A DNA stretch of 64,000 nucleotides from an uncultured Dorea sp. (GTDB lineage: Bacteria > Bacillota > Clostridia > Lachnospirales > Lachnospiraceae). The DNA is taken from assembly GCA_947645355.1 (NCBI GenBank), contig CANSCI010000002.1, positions 27,054-91,053 of the forward strand, read 5' to 3'. The translations under genes and the position numbers were made by a program. Below are positions 27,438-35,890 of the stretch, piece by piece; the first letter of the stretch is position 1; each line of letters begins with the position of its first letter. The notes beneath the pieces were generated by a model. The model was given only the letters and a program-made list of their open reading frames with translations. It was not told the origin of the DNA and did not search any database.

Positions 27438-28965
27438 AGGGAAACAGCCTTTCTAATCCGCTCACAATCTCATCTACTAAAATGTAATTTGATATGCCGT
27501 GCTTATGAAATTGATCCACTACCTCATGATAATAATTCGGCACAGACACTATTATCAAGTCCGTCTCCGGCATATTGTCCGTCAATGGAATGATCGCAAC
27601 TTCTTCGTCCAGTTGATCTGCATTCTTATCCACAAAATAACTGACTTTAATATTGCTCATATCCAACAAAACATTTAATAATCTTCCAACAATCCCATAT
27701 CCATAGACTGCTACACGCGACACATGTTCAAATGCCGGATGTTTCGCTAACGGTATCCCGCGATTCATCAGTTTTATCAATAGATCCAAAATTCTTACAT
27801 TTACCAGCGCCTTTTCTAATTCATTCCTATAATAATCTAACTCCAGTATCTGCTCGTCCGATAACGGGGTTACACGAAATTCCTCTGTTCTGACTGTTTT
27901 ATACTCCTGCTTTGCCTTTTTGATTGCCTCCAGATACTGATAGCCGTATTTTTCATCTGGCTCTAAGTGATTTCCCTCCCCCCATTCATTCCATGCATTA
28001 AGAAAGACCAATTCATTTCCTTTATCCTCACTTTTCTTAAGAAGCCTTTTTAGCCATTTCTCAAATTGCCCGGGCGTGCCGCTTATCACATGTCCATTAT
28101 TGCCCTGCCGGGGCGTATCGTCATAGTTCACCAGTCCCGTATAGTATGTTTTCTTATCGGAATAATCCTGCTTAATACTGGTATTCCAGTATGTATCATA
28201 ACTGTATATTGCGGCATCTGATCCCTCAACTTTAGAATATGGAACTTTCGGAAGTATTTCCCCTGGTTCATAAATAACAGCAGCGTCCAATATATCCGCA
28301 TCTTCAGGCTGATAATAAGAACCGATCAGATAGATTCCCTGCAGTCCATTCTCTATTGCTAACGATCTCCAATATTCTATCATTTCAGCCAGACACTCTA
28401 CCAAATCCGTACGGTGAATCCACATCACAGGCTTGTTATCCACCCGAATATATCTGGGATCCTTAAAAAAGGGCAGCAGATAATTAAAATGTTTTTCCCA
28501 ATCCGCTTTCCCTCCATAAGTCTGCTCAATCAACAACGCTTTACCGTCTTCAGTCGTCTGAATGTCATCCTCATTGATCCAAAAGTCCGCATCTTTCATC
28601 TTTGCCCACGACCTGGCCCATGACATATTCGCCCAGCAAAAACAAAACGGCATATCTATGTCGTCCCATTTCAACAAGTTCTGTGCCGGCTTCTCCAGCA
28701 TCTGCTTCCCCTCTTTAAACCAATAATGATAGAAACATAATCCATCTACCTGATACCGCTGCATCAATTCAGCCTGCCATCTCATGGCATCCTTTTCTAA
28801 AAGATTATAATAATTCTTGTCGAGCGGAATATGCGGCTGATAATGACCCGGATATAAAGGAATTCCATTCTTTGTAGATACCCAATCTGTAAAATCTTTT
28901 CCCCACCAGGCTTCGTTTTCCGGCACTTTATGAAACTGTGGAAGATATAACGCAACAACTTTCAT
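27430..28965 (-). CDS. WbsX-family glycosyltransferase (GH99-like fold) with C-terminal Rossmann-like domain
   Basis: 511 residues. Residues 1-~350 match the Glyco_tran_WbsX family: ALYLPQFHKVPENEAWWG, FTDWV, GLCFYHYWF, FCWANMSWAR, PVMWIHR and NAWNEWGEGNHLEP. Members occur in O-antigen and capsule loci and share a fold with GH99 enzymes. Residues ~410-511 carry the recurring domain (VAVYGYGIVGRLLNVLL, SYFVDKNAD, LIIVSVPNYY). Donor and acceptor unknown. It ends by overlapping the deacetylase by 8 nt. Confidence 0.87.
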   Translation of the reverse strand: MKVVALYLPQFHKVPENEAWWGKDFTDWVSTKNGIPLYPGHYQPHIPLDKNYYNLLEKDAMRWQAELMQRYQVDGLCFYHYWFKEGKQMLEKPAQNLLKWDDIDMPFCFCWANMSWARSWAKMKDADFWINEDDIQTTEDGKALLIEQTYGGKADWEKHFNYLLPFFKDPRYIRVDNKPVMWIHRTDLVECLAEMIEYWRSLAIENGLQGIYLIGSYYQPEDADILDAAVIYEPGEILPKVPYSKVEGSDAAIYSYDTYWNTSIKQDYSDKKTYYTGLVNYDDTPRQGNNGHVISGTPGQFEKWLKRLLKKSEDKGNELVFLNAWNEWGEGNHLEPDEKYGYQYLEAIKKAKQEYKTVRTEEFRVTPLSDEQILELDYYRNELEKALVNVRILDLLIKLMNRGIPLAKHPAFEHVSRVAVYGYGIVGRLLNVLLDMSNIKVSYFVDKNADQLDEEVAIIPLTDNMPETDLIIVSVPNYYHEVVDQFHKHGISNYILVDEIVSGLERLFPYD

Positions 28966-28973
28966 TTCTCCGC

Positions 28974-29063
28974 CTATTTTCCTTTCTTAATTCCAAGTCT
29001 TGTTCCCAAAAAATCACAAGCATATATCTCTTTTCCATCAAACTGCCCTAATGCATTCTTCAT
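28974..29063 (-). CDS. Small 29-residue open reading frame with a strong ribosome site
   Basis: A 29-codon frame starting ATG at 29063, 8 nt after an AGGAGG site, ending TAG at 28974, 9 nt before the WbsX-like gene. It has Gly, Lys and aromatic residues (KEIYACDFLGTR) and no membrane segment. It may be a real small protein, the leftover of a deleted gene, or a device for coupling translation to the next gene. No family recognised. Confidence 0.35.
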   Translation of the reverse strand: MKNALGQFDGKEIYACDFLGTRLGIKKGK

Positions 29064-29091
29064 CAACTGTTCCTCCTGCTTTTTTGATACA

Positions 29092-30165
29092 CTACCTCGC
29101 CTTCAGCAGACCTTCGATATAAGTACGCAAATCCATCAATGACTCTGGCTCCTCATAAAAGAGGGCTCCCCCGCAGTCTATCCGATATCTCACCCAGTCC
29201 ACTTTTGACGGATATCGTGGGATGTGCCAAGACAGGCTACCCGTCTTTTTTGATATCTTTAAGTGCTCTTTATAGGCATGACTCATAAAATAATACCACT
29301 CTGAGTCCTCACAGTATCCACGAAATGCCGCCCAATGCTCCCTCCCCTCTATTCGTTCTCTTCCGGCTGTGATATCCTCCGCAGAAATCAATTGACCCGT
29401 TTCCAAATCATATATTTCTATGTATTTTCCGACAGCCGGCAAAAGTACACAGCGATTTGGTTCCACAAATGCCATTCTTATATAACGTTTATTTCTCTGC
29501 TGCTCTTTTTGTATTTCACAAAAACACGCTTTTTTCTCCACCGTATCCCAAATACATATTTCCCCTCCGACAAGCAATATATAAACTAATTCCTGCCAGA
29601 GCACCGTATGTACTATGTTGGAAATACCTACATCCGTTTCAAAAAATTCCCACTGGTATGTTTTCAAATCAATACACACAATCTCGCCGTCATTTGAAAA
29701 CATCCATACTTTTTCATTTTGCTGACAGACAGATTGAAACGTAATATCTGCCCATGGCTGGGGATAGCACCATATGGAAAATTCTTTTGAATCGCAGTCA
29801 AATATCAACACCTGTTTTACATATCTGGGAAATATATACAAATTATTTCCTATTGAAAAAACGGTAATAAAATTTCCATCCTGCATTCTTCCGCAATCAA
29901 CAGGATAGTTATGACATGTCCCTTTCTCTAACTCATATTCCAATAAGCACATTCCATCTACAGATAAAAAGTACAGAGAATCCGTCACACATGCACAGCA
30001 ATCCGCAATAAATATCTGGTTATATTCGCGGATCGGCATATAATGTAACATTTTCATTGTTTTATCCATCTTAACAAGCCAGTTTTCTTCTACTGCATAA
30101 TAATAAATATTTTCTTTATGAATAATGCAGTCTCTCGTTGAAAATACCCTGTCCACAACAAGCAT
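29092..30165 (-). CDS. Uncharacterised protein, probable beta-propeller
   Basis: 357 residues without a recognised family. It alternates short beta-strand-like stretches with Trp/Tyr-rich turns repeating about every 45-50 residues (ENWLVKMDKTMK, DSLYFLSVDG, NNLYIFPRYVKQVLIFD, EKVWMFSNDGEIVCID, ELVYILLVGGEICIWD, KYIEIYDLETGQLI), as in kelch or WD-like propellers. No signal peptide or membrane segment is seen, which is odd for a propeller inside a glycan locus; it could scaffold the cytosolic enzymes or recognise glycan. Cys content is high. AGGTGA lies 7 nt before the ATG. Confidence 0.55.
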   Translation of the reverse strand: MLVVDRVFSTRDCIIHKENIYYYAVEENWLVKMDKTMKMLHYMPIREYNQIFIADCCACVTDSLYFLSVDGMCLLEYELEKGTCHNYPVDCGRMQDGNFITVFSIGNNLYIFPRYVKQVLIFDCDSKEFSIWCYPQPWADITFQSVCQQNEKVWMFSNDGEIVCIDLKTYQWEFFETDVGISNIVHTVLWQELVYILLVGGEICIWDTVEKKACFCEIQKEQQRNKRYIRMAFVEPNRCVLLPAVGKYIEIYDLETGQLISAEDITAGRERIEGREHWAAFRGYCEDSEWYYFMSHAYKEHLKISKKTGSLSWHIPRYPSKVDWVRYRIDCGGALFYEEPESLMDLRTYIEGLLKAR

Positions 30166-30182
30166 ACCTCTTTCACCTAATT

Positions 30183-32114
30183 TTATTCTTCACAACTATA
30201 TTTTCTTGAGATCTCTCCAAACAAATCTTCCAAACAAATTATTTCCGCAGAATCATCCATGGTCAGGGACACAAGTATTTCCGAATTTGCAACAGTTGTT
30301 GTATTCAAAATCACATCCACTTTTTCTAATTTGTCCGAAGGTAAAAATACCTTAATCTCACAATCCAGACTTTCTGCCCTTTTGTCTATTCCATAGATAA
30401 CTCTTACCAATCCTCCTGACAATTCCTTTGCCAGACTTTTACCCATATAACTCATGCCATATATAGCCGCTGTCCGATATCCCCGGCTATGTAGATACTC
30501 ATCAATACGAAAATCCTTTTGCTTTATTTCCAGCCATTTAATTGCCGTCTTATATAAACACAAATGTTTATTCGTAAGGTGAATGTACTCACTCAGATGT
30601 TCTTCCAATCTATTGATATATAGATATAATAACCCCATATCGTACTTTCGGTCTAACCGAAACACCTCTTCCTGCAGTCTTTTATCCACTGGATTTTCTA
30701 TTAAATACCTGCAAACCTGCTTTGCGGCTTCTTCCTGCAGCACCTGGCAATTAATATATTCTTGTTCTTCCATACGTTTCTGAGGATGGAAGGTATGTAT
30801 GCTGTGAGAGTTAAACCGTTCCAATATATCTTCCCATCTCTGCATCCATTCCGTTTGACTCCATCGCCAAAGATCCGGCGATACTTGATATTTGTCCCCG
30901 TTCCCATTTAAAACATCTAATGTTTTTTCCACCAATTCGGACACCGACTCTGCCGACCGAATGTCTGACCGCTCCATCCCTCTTCCCACAATATTAGGCC
31001 AGAGACACGGTACTCCCGCTTGTTCGGCTATTGATTTCCCCGAAGACCCCTGCGGAAAGGAAAGAACATATAGATCCGCACCTGAAATAATCTGTTCTAC
31101 CTCGTCACGCGGTAATATGCCCAACGCTCTGGCTCTTCCCTTCGTATCCTGTTCCAGGCAAAGCCACTTTTTCTCCGTTCTGTCCGGCCCAATGATCAAA
31201 AAGCGGCATGGACGGCCACTCTGTTCTATGACTTCTTTTACATAAGAGCTGAAGTCATACCCGATTACGCTTTTATAACGGTATCCATAACCCATAGATA
31301 CTATCAAACTTTCGTCTTCTGCAATGTGATACGTTTTATTTATCCACCGGCGAATCTCTTCTTTTTTCTGTTTTTTTGTTTTGTTCTCTTCCATCTTTCC
31401 CATTCCCGGGAACTGCAGATGGACACAATCAGAAAGAGGTATCCCCCTGTAACGTACCGCCTTATCAATGTCAAACGGAAACAAATTCAAAATAACATCT
31501 GATACAGAAAACCCAAATGAAAATCTCCAATCCGCATGGTTATAAAAATATACCGGTATCTTCCAATTTTTATTGCTGTATGCTAAAATCGGTATTATAT
31601 CCTCCATATGGTTAAAGAGAAGAATTCGGCTGAATTTTTGAGATACCTCCAAAAGCTCCCGCGCTTTTTCATCCTCCGTCCCAGATAAAAAAACCAGCTC
31701 TCCACCTGATATTTTCACAGCCTTTTTTATAAAGTCAGGAACATACTGCTCGTTCATATCGGTAAAAACAATCGAGTAAGTTCTTTTTCTGTCCCATTTG
31801 ATCCAATTGTGCACCAGAAGCGTATGACCGCCAGTGGCGCCAGCCTGAGTCATAACAATCAAGATATGATCGTCTTGAGGTCTTGACAGAGAATGGAACC
31901 TGATCTCTTTCCCCATATCTACAATCTGCTGTTCCAAATCGTTACTGGAATATATTCCTGTCACATACCAAGAATACATGACGCCTATAAGAGATAACAG
32001 CTTTAGCTTCTTTTCTCTTGCATCCTGCAAGGGAATCTGATTTTCCAGCTCCTTTATACAGGCGTGATTTCTGTCGATCCTGTCTTTCACTTCCTCCAAA
32101 GACCTATACTCCAT
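30183..32114 (-). CDS. GT-B glycosyltransferase-like protein with C-terminal Rossmann-like domain
   Basis: 643 residues. A helical N-terminus (~1-75) precedes a glycosyltransferase-like region (LIVMTQAGATGGHTLLVHNW, YFYNHADWRFSFGF, SMGYGYRYKSV, CRFLIIGPDRTEKKW, GADLYVLSFPQGSSGKSIAEQ). A helical linker follows, and residues ~545-643 are the recurring Rossmann-like domain (AAIYGMSYMGKSLAKEL, VIYGIDKRAE, VILNTTT). The predicted role is sugar transfer; the donor is unknown. Long spacing (about 12 nt) from GGGAGG to the ATG. Confidence 0.72.
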   Translation of the reverse strand: MEYRSLEEVKDRIDRNHACIKELENQIPLQDAREKKLKLLSLIGVMYSWYVTGIYSSNDLEQQIVDMGKEIRFHSLSRPQDDHILIVMTQAGATGGHTLLVHNWIKWDRKRTYSIVFTDMNEQYVPDFIKKAVKISGGELVFLSGTEDEKARELLEVSQKFSRILLFNHMEDIIPILAYSNKNWKIPVYFYNHADWRFSFGFSVSDVILNLFPFDIDKAVRYRGIPLSDCVHLQFPGMGKMEENKTKKQKKEEIRRWINKTYHIAEDESLIVSMGYGYRYKSVIGYDFSSYVKEVIEQSGRPCRFLIIGPDRTEKKWLCLEQDTKGRARALGILPRDEVEQIISGADLYVLSFPQGSSGKSIAEQAGVPCLWPNIVGRGMERSDIRSAESVSELVEKTLDVLNGNGDKYQVSPDLWRWSQTEWMQRWEDILERFNSHSIHTFHPQKRMEEQEYINCQVLQEEAAKQVCRYLIENPVDKRLQEEVFRLDRKYDMGLLYLYINRLEEHLSEYIHLTNKHLCLYKTAIKWLEIKQKDFRIDEYLHSRGYRTAAIYGMSYMGKSLAKELSGGLVRVIYGIDKRAESLDCEIKVFLPSDKLEKVDVILNTTTVANSEILVSLTMDDSAEIICLEDLFGEISRKYSCEE

Positions 32115-32194
32115 TTTGATTCTGATTCCTCCCTGTATGGATATCTGATTTTACAAACTTTCTTCCTGCATCCGATATACAAATCCATTTCCGG

Positions 32195-32992
32195 TTACTT
32201 AAACAATACATATGTGTCATGTGGCTTCCTTTTCTCATAAGGCGGCAGTTCCCAGTAATTGCCGTAACACGGGCATAAAATCCCCTCCGCGTTATACGGC
32301 CCCCAAAATTCATGCCCTTCGAACAGATATCTCCTCAAAGGAAACACATCCTTTTTTTTCAGGGAATCCAGCCCGTACACAACAAAATAATATTCTCGTT
32401 CTTCCGAAGTATCGCTGCTGTGTTTTTTATTTTTTTCATTTTGTAGCTGCTCTTTTATCTTCTCTGTCTTATCTCTACAGGCATCCTCTGTTAAAAGCCC
32501 AAGCTCTCTTTTTGTCTCATAATGCAGCAGATTTTCTTCATAAATCTGCTGCCGGCCTTCACCGCTTAAGCATTCTTTTAGTTTATAAAGGTCAAGACTC
32601 AATCCCTGATACTTGTAAAATCTGTCGTCACTGTAACAATCCGTATACACTTCCGAATTCAGATCGCGTATTCTGGCCCAATAAGGCCAATAGATCGGAT
32701 CGCTCTGTTTATCATGAACAATCAGCCAATCCGGCAGTTCATCCCTCAGATATCCTATTGCTTCCTCATAGGTATCTTCAAAAAGAAACAGGTCAAAGTC
32801 ATCGTCCCACGGAATGAAGCCTTTATGCCTTACTGCCCCCAACAGGGTCCCATATGTAAGCATGTAAGGTATCTGGTGTTTCTCTAAAATATCGCGAACA
32901 CAAACAGCCATTGCAAGCAGCCTGTTTTGAACCTTCTTAATATCCCTTTTACTATAAGCGGCTGTATCCGGAAATTCAATAGCATCTTTCAT
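32195..32992 (-). CDS. LicD-family phosphotransferase
   Basis: 265 residues. The LicD signature is clear: YGTLLGAVRHKGFIPWDDDFD with the nucleotidyltransferase-fold acidic residues, and GLSLDLYKL. LicD proteins move phosphocholine (or related groups) from a CDP carrier to a sugar. As the gene follows phosphonopyruvate decarboxylase by 5 nt and lies with PEP mutase and two cytidylyltransferases, transfer of a CMP-activated phosphonate to the glycan is the likely role. The start ATG is preceded by GGGAG at the end of the decarboxylase gene, so the genes are coupled. Confidence 0.88.
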   Translation of the reverse strand: MKDAIEFPDTAAYSKRDIKKVQNRLLAMAVCVRDILEKHQIPYMLTYGTLLGAVRHKGFIPWDDDFDLFLFEDTYEEAIGYLRDELPDWLIVHDKQSDPIYWPYWARIRDLNSEVYTDCYSDDRFYKYQGLSLDLYKLKECLSGEGRQQIYEENLLHYETKRELGLLTEDACRDKTEKIKEQLQNEKNKKHSSDTSEEREYYFVVYGLDSLKKKDVFPLRRYLFEGHEFWGPYNAEGILCPCYGNYWELPPYEKRKPHDTYVLFK

Positions 32993-32997
32993 TCATT

Positions 32998-34152
32998 TCA
33001 TACTCCCTTATTTTTTGTGACAGGCTTTTTGTCATACCATCCGCTTAACGATTCCTGAAAGTCTTTCCTCATTTGTACGGCGCCTGTTTTTGGCCTCCCT
33101 AAGTCTTTTCTTGAAACCGCTGCCACCCGTATCTCACAAAACGTCAGCGTTCTCTCCGCTGCTGTTTCCAAAAATCCCCCCAGATCTTCCGCAGAACATA
33201 CGGTCAATACCTTTGGATATCCGCACGCCCGCGCAACTCCTGGCAAATCTACTGTCCCGGCCACTGTCGGCGCCCCGCCCACACTCTCATGGGCCTCATT
33301 ATTAAACACGACATGAATCAGATTTTCCGGCTTTCGATTACCGATAACTGCTAATGCGCCCATATGCATCAGCATGGCTCCGTCTCCGTCAAGACACCAT
33401 ACTTGCCTTTGAGGATTATGTAAAGCTACCGATAACGCCAACGAACTACAATGTCCCATAGCTCCCACTGTAAGAAAATCCCTCTCATGGCCCTGCTTTT
33501 TTCTCTCACGCACTTCATATAATTCCCGACTGATTTTTCCGGTTGTTGATACCACTAAGTTCCCTGCTATTGTCTCTGTCAGGCGTTCAATTACCCATTC
33601 GCGGTTTAATGAAAAGATATTTCCATAATCCGGCTTTTTCCCGTGATAGGACAAGCCCCCTTTTTTTATAACAAACGCAACGCTTCTTCCTTTAGCCAGA
33701 TATTTCCCTGCTTCTGCTCTTTGGGTTCTCAATTCATCTTCCTGCGTTTCCTTGTCTACGACATATGTTGGGATTTCCACATCGTGCAATAGTGTCTGCG
33801 TAACCAAGCCCTGAAAGGCATGCTGCGGTTCATCCGCAGTCCCCGGTTCCCCCCGCCATCCTACCACAAATATAACAGGGATTTTACACACTCTTTCATT
33901 TAACAGAGAGGCAGCTGGATTGATCATATTGCCAATACCGCTGTTTTGCATATATACAACAGGATATTTTCCGGTTGACAAATAATAGCCCGCCGCCAAT
34001 GCCGCTGCATTTCCTTCGTTTGCAGCAATCATATGCCTTTTTGTTTCCCCATACCGCTCCAACAGATAATCATACAAAGGCTTTAGCGTAGAGTCCGGCA
34101 CTCCAGTAAAAAAATCTGAGTCTAAGATTTCTATAAATTTCTCTGTCTGCAT
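32998..34152 (-). CDS. Phosphonopyruvate decarboxylase
   Basis: 384 residues, usual for the family. ThDP-dependent enzyme: FFTGVPDS (14-21), catalytic Glu46 in ANEGNA, MQNSGIGN (68-75) in the pyrimidine-binding half; the diphosphate-binding motif GDGAM (256-260) and NNEAHESVGG (284-293), distinctive of Ppd/AepY/Fom2, in the other. It decarboxylates 3-phosphonopyruvate to phosphonoacetaldehyde and pulls the unfavourable PEP mutase reaction forward. No dedicated aminotransferase or reductase for the aldehyde is adjacent. Four to six nt separate it from its neighbours on both sides, so it belongs to the same operon as PEP mutase and LicD. Confidence 0.93.
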   Translation of the reverse strand: MQTEKFIEILDSDFFTGVPDSTLKPLYDYLLERYGETKRHMIAANEGNAAALAAGYYLSTGKYPVVYMQNSGIGNMINPAASLLNERVCKIPVIFVVGWRGEPGTADEPQHAFQGLVTQTLLHDVEIPTYVVDKETQEDELRTQRAEAGKYLAKGRSVAFVIKKGGLSYHGKKPDYGNIFSLNREWVIERLTETIAGNLVVSTTGKISRELYEVRERKKQGHERDFLTVGAMGHCSSLALSVALHNPQRQVWCLDGDGAMLMHMGALAVIGNRKPENLIHVVFNNEAHESVGGAPTVAGTVDLPGVARACGYPKVLTVCSAEDLGGFLETAAERTLTFCEIRVAAVSRKDLGRPKTGAVQMRKDFQESLSGWYDKKPVTKNKGV

Positions 34153-34157
34153 CCACT

Positions 34158-34592
34158 TTATCCTCTTAGGCGTTGTTTAATCTGCGAAGAAGAAATTCCT
34201 TCCGTGTATGTCGGCTCCACGATCTTTCCTCCCCACTCCGCCATGATCCGAATCGCTTTTTCCCGTACATCTGCCAGGGGGCCTTTCTGCCAGTCTGTTC
34301 CGTGAACCATGTAATCCGGCTGATACTTTCTCAGATTGTCCTCATAGTCCCTTGTTGTCTGCGGAACAACCTGGGATACCCCTTTGATATTCTCAATTAC
34401 GATCCTCCGATCCTCATAATGCATTGCCGGTGGTTTTTTATAAGAGGCAATTGCTTCATCCGTAAAAAGACCAACCATCACTTCTCCCAATTCGGCAGAA
34501 ACCTGAATAATATGGATATGGCCCGGATGAACCAGGTCTGCCGCCATCGGCACATAAACTAATTTCTTTTCTCTCATTGTTAGTTCCCTCAT
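34158..34592 (-). CDS. TagD-like cytidylyltransferase-family protein, stand-alone
   Basis: 144 residues, matching TagD/RfaE-type nucleotidyltransferases: LVHPGH at 21-25 is the HxGH site, VGLFTDE and VHGTDWQKG follow, and GISSSQIKQRL near the C-terminus replaces the ISTT motif. Predicted to activate a phosphonate or alditol phosphate with CTP. It resembles the N-terminal domain of the adjacent PEP mutase fusion, so the locus holds two such activities. The ATG at 34592 overlaps the upstream stop (ATGA); a second ATG at 34577 is also possible. Confidence 0.85.
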   Translation of the reverse strand: MRELTMREKKLVYVPMAADLVHPGHIHIIQVSAELGEVMVGLFTDEAIASYKKPPAMHYEDRRIVIENIKGVSQVVPQTTRDYEDNLRKYQPDYMVHGTDWQKGPLADVREKAIRIMAEWGGKIVEPTYTEGISSSQIKQRLRG

Positions 34593-35890
34593 CTTTCCGT
34601 TACCGGAATAAAACGAATAACTTCTTTAACCGGCATACAAATATTATCCACGCATTCCGATGACCCATTCTGTAAAATCTCTGTAGCCGCCCGCTTCATG
34701 GCTGGAAAAGCACTTCGCAATAAATGATTGGCATAAATGATAATATTCGCCCCATGATTTGCCAACTCCTGCTCCACAATGTGATTGTACGTTGTCGGAA
34801 CCAGAACAAGCGGAATGTCCGGATACTTTTGCCTGAATTTTTCACAAAAACCATATACTTCATCCGGTTCCCGGCTTTTTGAATGGATCATAATCCCATC
34901 AGCCCCTGCCCGAATATAGCATTCTGCCCGAGCCAGCGCATCGTTTTCTCCCTTATTTAAGATCAAACTCTCGATCCGGGCAATGATCATAAATTCTTTT
35001 GTTGTCAACACTGATTTTGCTGCCCGAATTTTGTCCGCAAAATGTTCCGGCTCATCCTGTGTCTGTGCTACTTCTGTTCCAAAAAGGGAATTTCTCTTAG
35101 CTCCTGTCTTGTCCTCGATAACGACAGCCGATACCCCAATCCGTTCCAATGTCTGCACAATATAAACAAAATGATCTATCTGCCCGCCTGTGTCACCGTC
35201 TACCATAATTGGCTTGGTCGTCACTTCCATAATTTCCTGAATTCTTGTAATACGACTCGACCAGTCAATCAACTCTATATCCGGCTTTCCTCTTGATGCC
35301 GAATCACACAAAGAAGATTCCCATATTGCATCATACGTTCTTGTTTCCTGCCCGACTGTGCATTGTGCATTTTCGACAATCAGTCCTGTTAAACCATCAT
35401 GGGCTTCCATGACCCGGACATACGGCTTTAATGTCAACAGCTTCCGAAGCATTCCCCGGCGTACTTCCGGCATAGACTGCCCCCGGTGAAACATTGTCTC
35501 CACAAGATTCACACTGTTCTCTTCATTGTAAGGATATTCAATCAATTCACCGCCATATTGTTTTAACAGTTCCAGTAATTCTGTTCGAATTGCCGACTTA
35601 ATGCCGCTTTTCCAATCATCTCCATGTACTATAATATCCGGATGATATGTCTGCAGGATCTTTTCATATCCAATCGTATCTTTTTTTACAACCTGTGCCA
35701 CAAAATCCAAATTTTCAAAAAGCTTACAACGGTCCTCCCAGGAAACAAGCGGAGGACTTTTATACTGTGCAATTACATCATCGGTTAATACACCGATCAT
35801 CAACTCGCCATACTGAGACGCTTTCTTCATCACTTCCAGATGTCCATAGTGCAGCACATCTGTACTAAAACTCATATAAACCCGCTTCAT
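34589..35890 (-). CDS. Cytidylyltransferase-phosphoenolpyruvate mutase fusion
   Basis: 433 residues. Residues 1-~130 are a TagD-like nucleotidyltransferase (SFSTDVLHYGH with HYGH at 14-17, IVHGDDWK). Residues ~145-433 are PEP mutase: DGDTGG (231-236) for Mg-PEP binding and EDKTGAKRNS (259-268), which separates mutases from isocitrate-lyase-like relatives. The mutase turns PEP into 3-phosphonopyruvate, the entry step of nearly all phosphonate natural products. Fusion to a nucleotidyltransferase implies CMP activation of the final phosphonate for transfer to a polymer. It overlaps both neighbours by 4 nt (ATGA), so it is tightly co-translated with the radical SAM gene before it. Confidence 0.94.
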   Translation of the reverse strand: MKRVYMSFSTDVLHYGHLEVMKKASQYGELMIGVLTDDVIAQYKSPPLVSWEDRCKLFENLDFVAQVVKKDTIGYEKILQTYHPDIIVHGDDWKSGIKSAIRTELLELLKQYGGELIEYPYNEENSVNLVETMFHRGQSMPEVRRGMLRKLLTLKPYVRVMEAHDGLTGLIVENAQCTVGQETRTYDAIWESSLCDSASRGKPDIELIDWSSRITRIQEIMEVTTKPIMVDGDTGGQIDHFVYIVQTLERIGVSAVVIEDKTGAKRNSLFGTEVAQTQDEPEHFADKIRAAKSVLTTKEFMIIARIESLILNKGENDALARAECYIRAGADGIMIHSKSREPDEVYGFCEKFRQKYPDIPLVLVPTTYNHIVEQELANHGANIIIYANHLLRSAFPAMKRAATEILQNGSSECVDNICMPVKEVIRFIPVTER

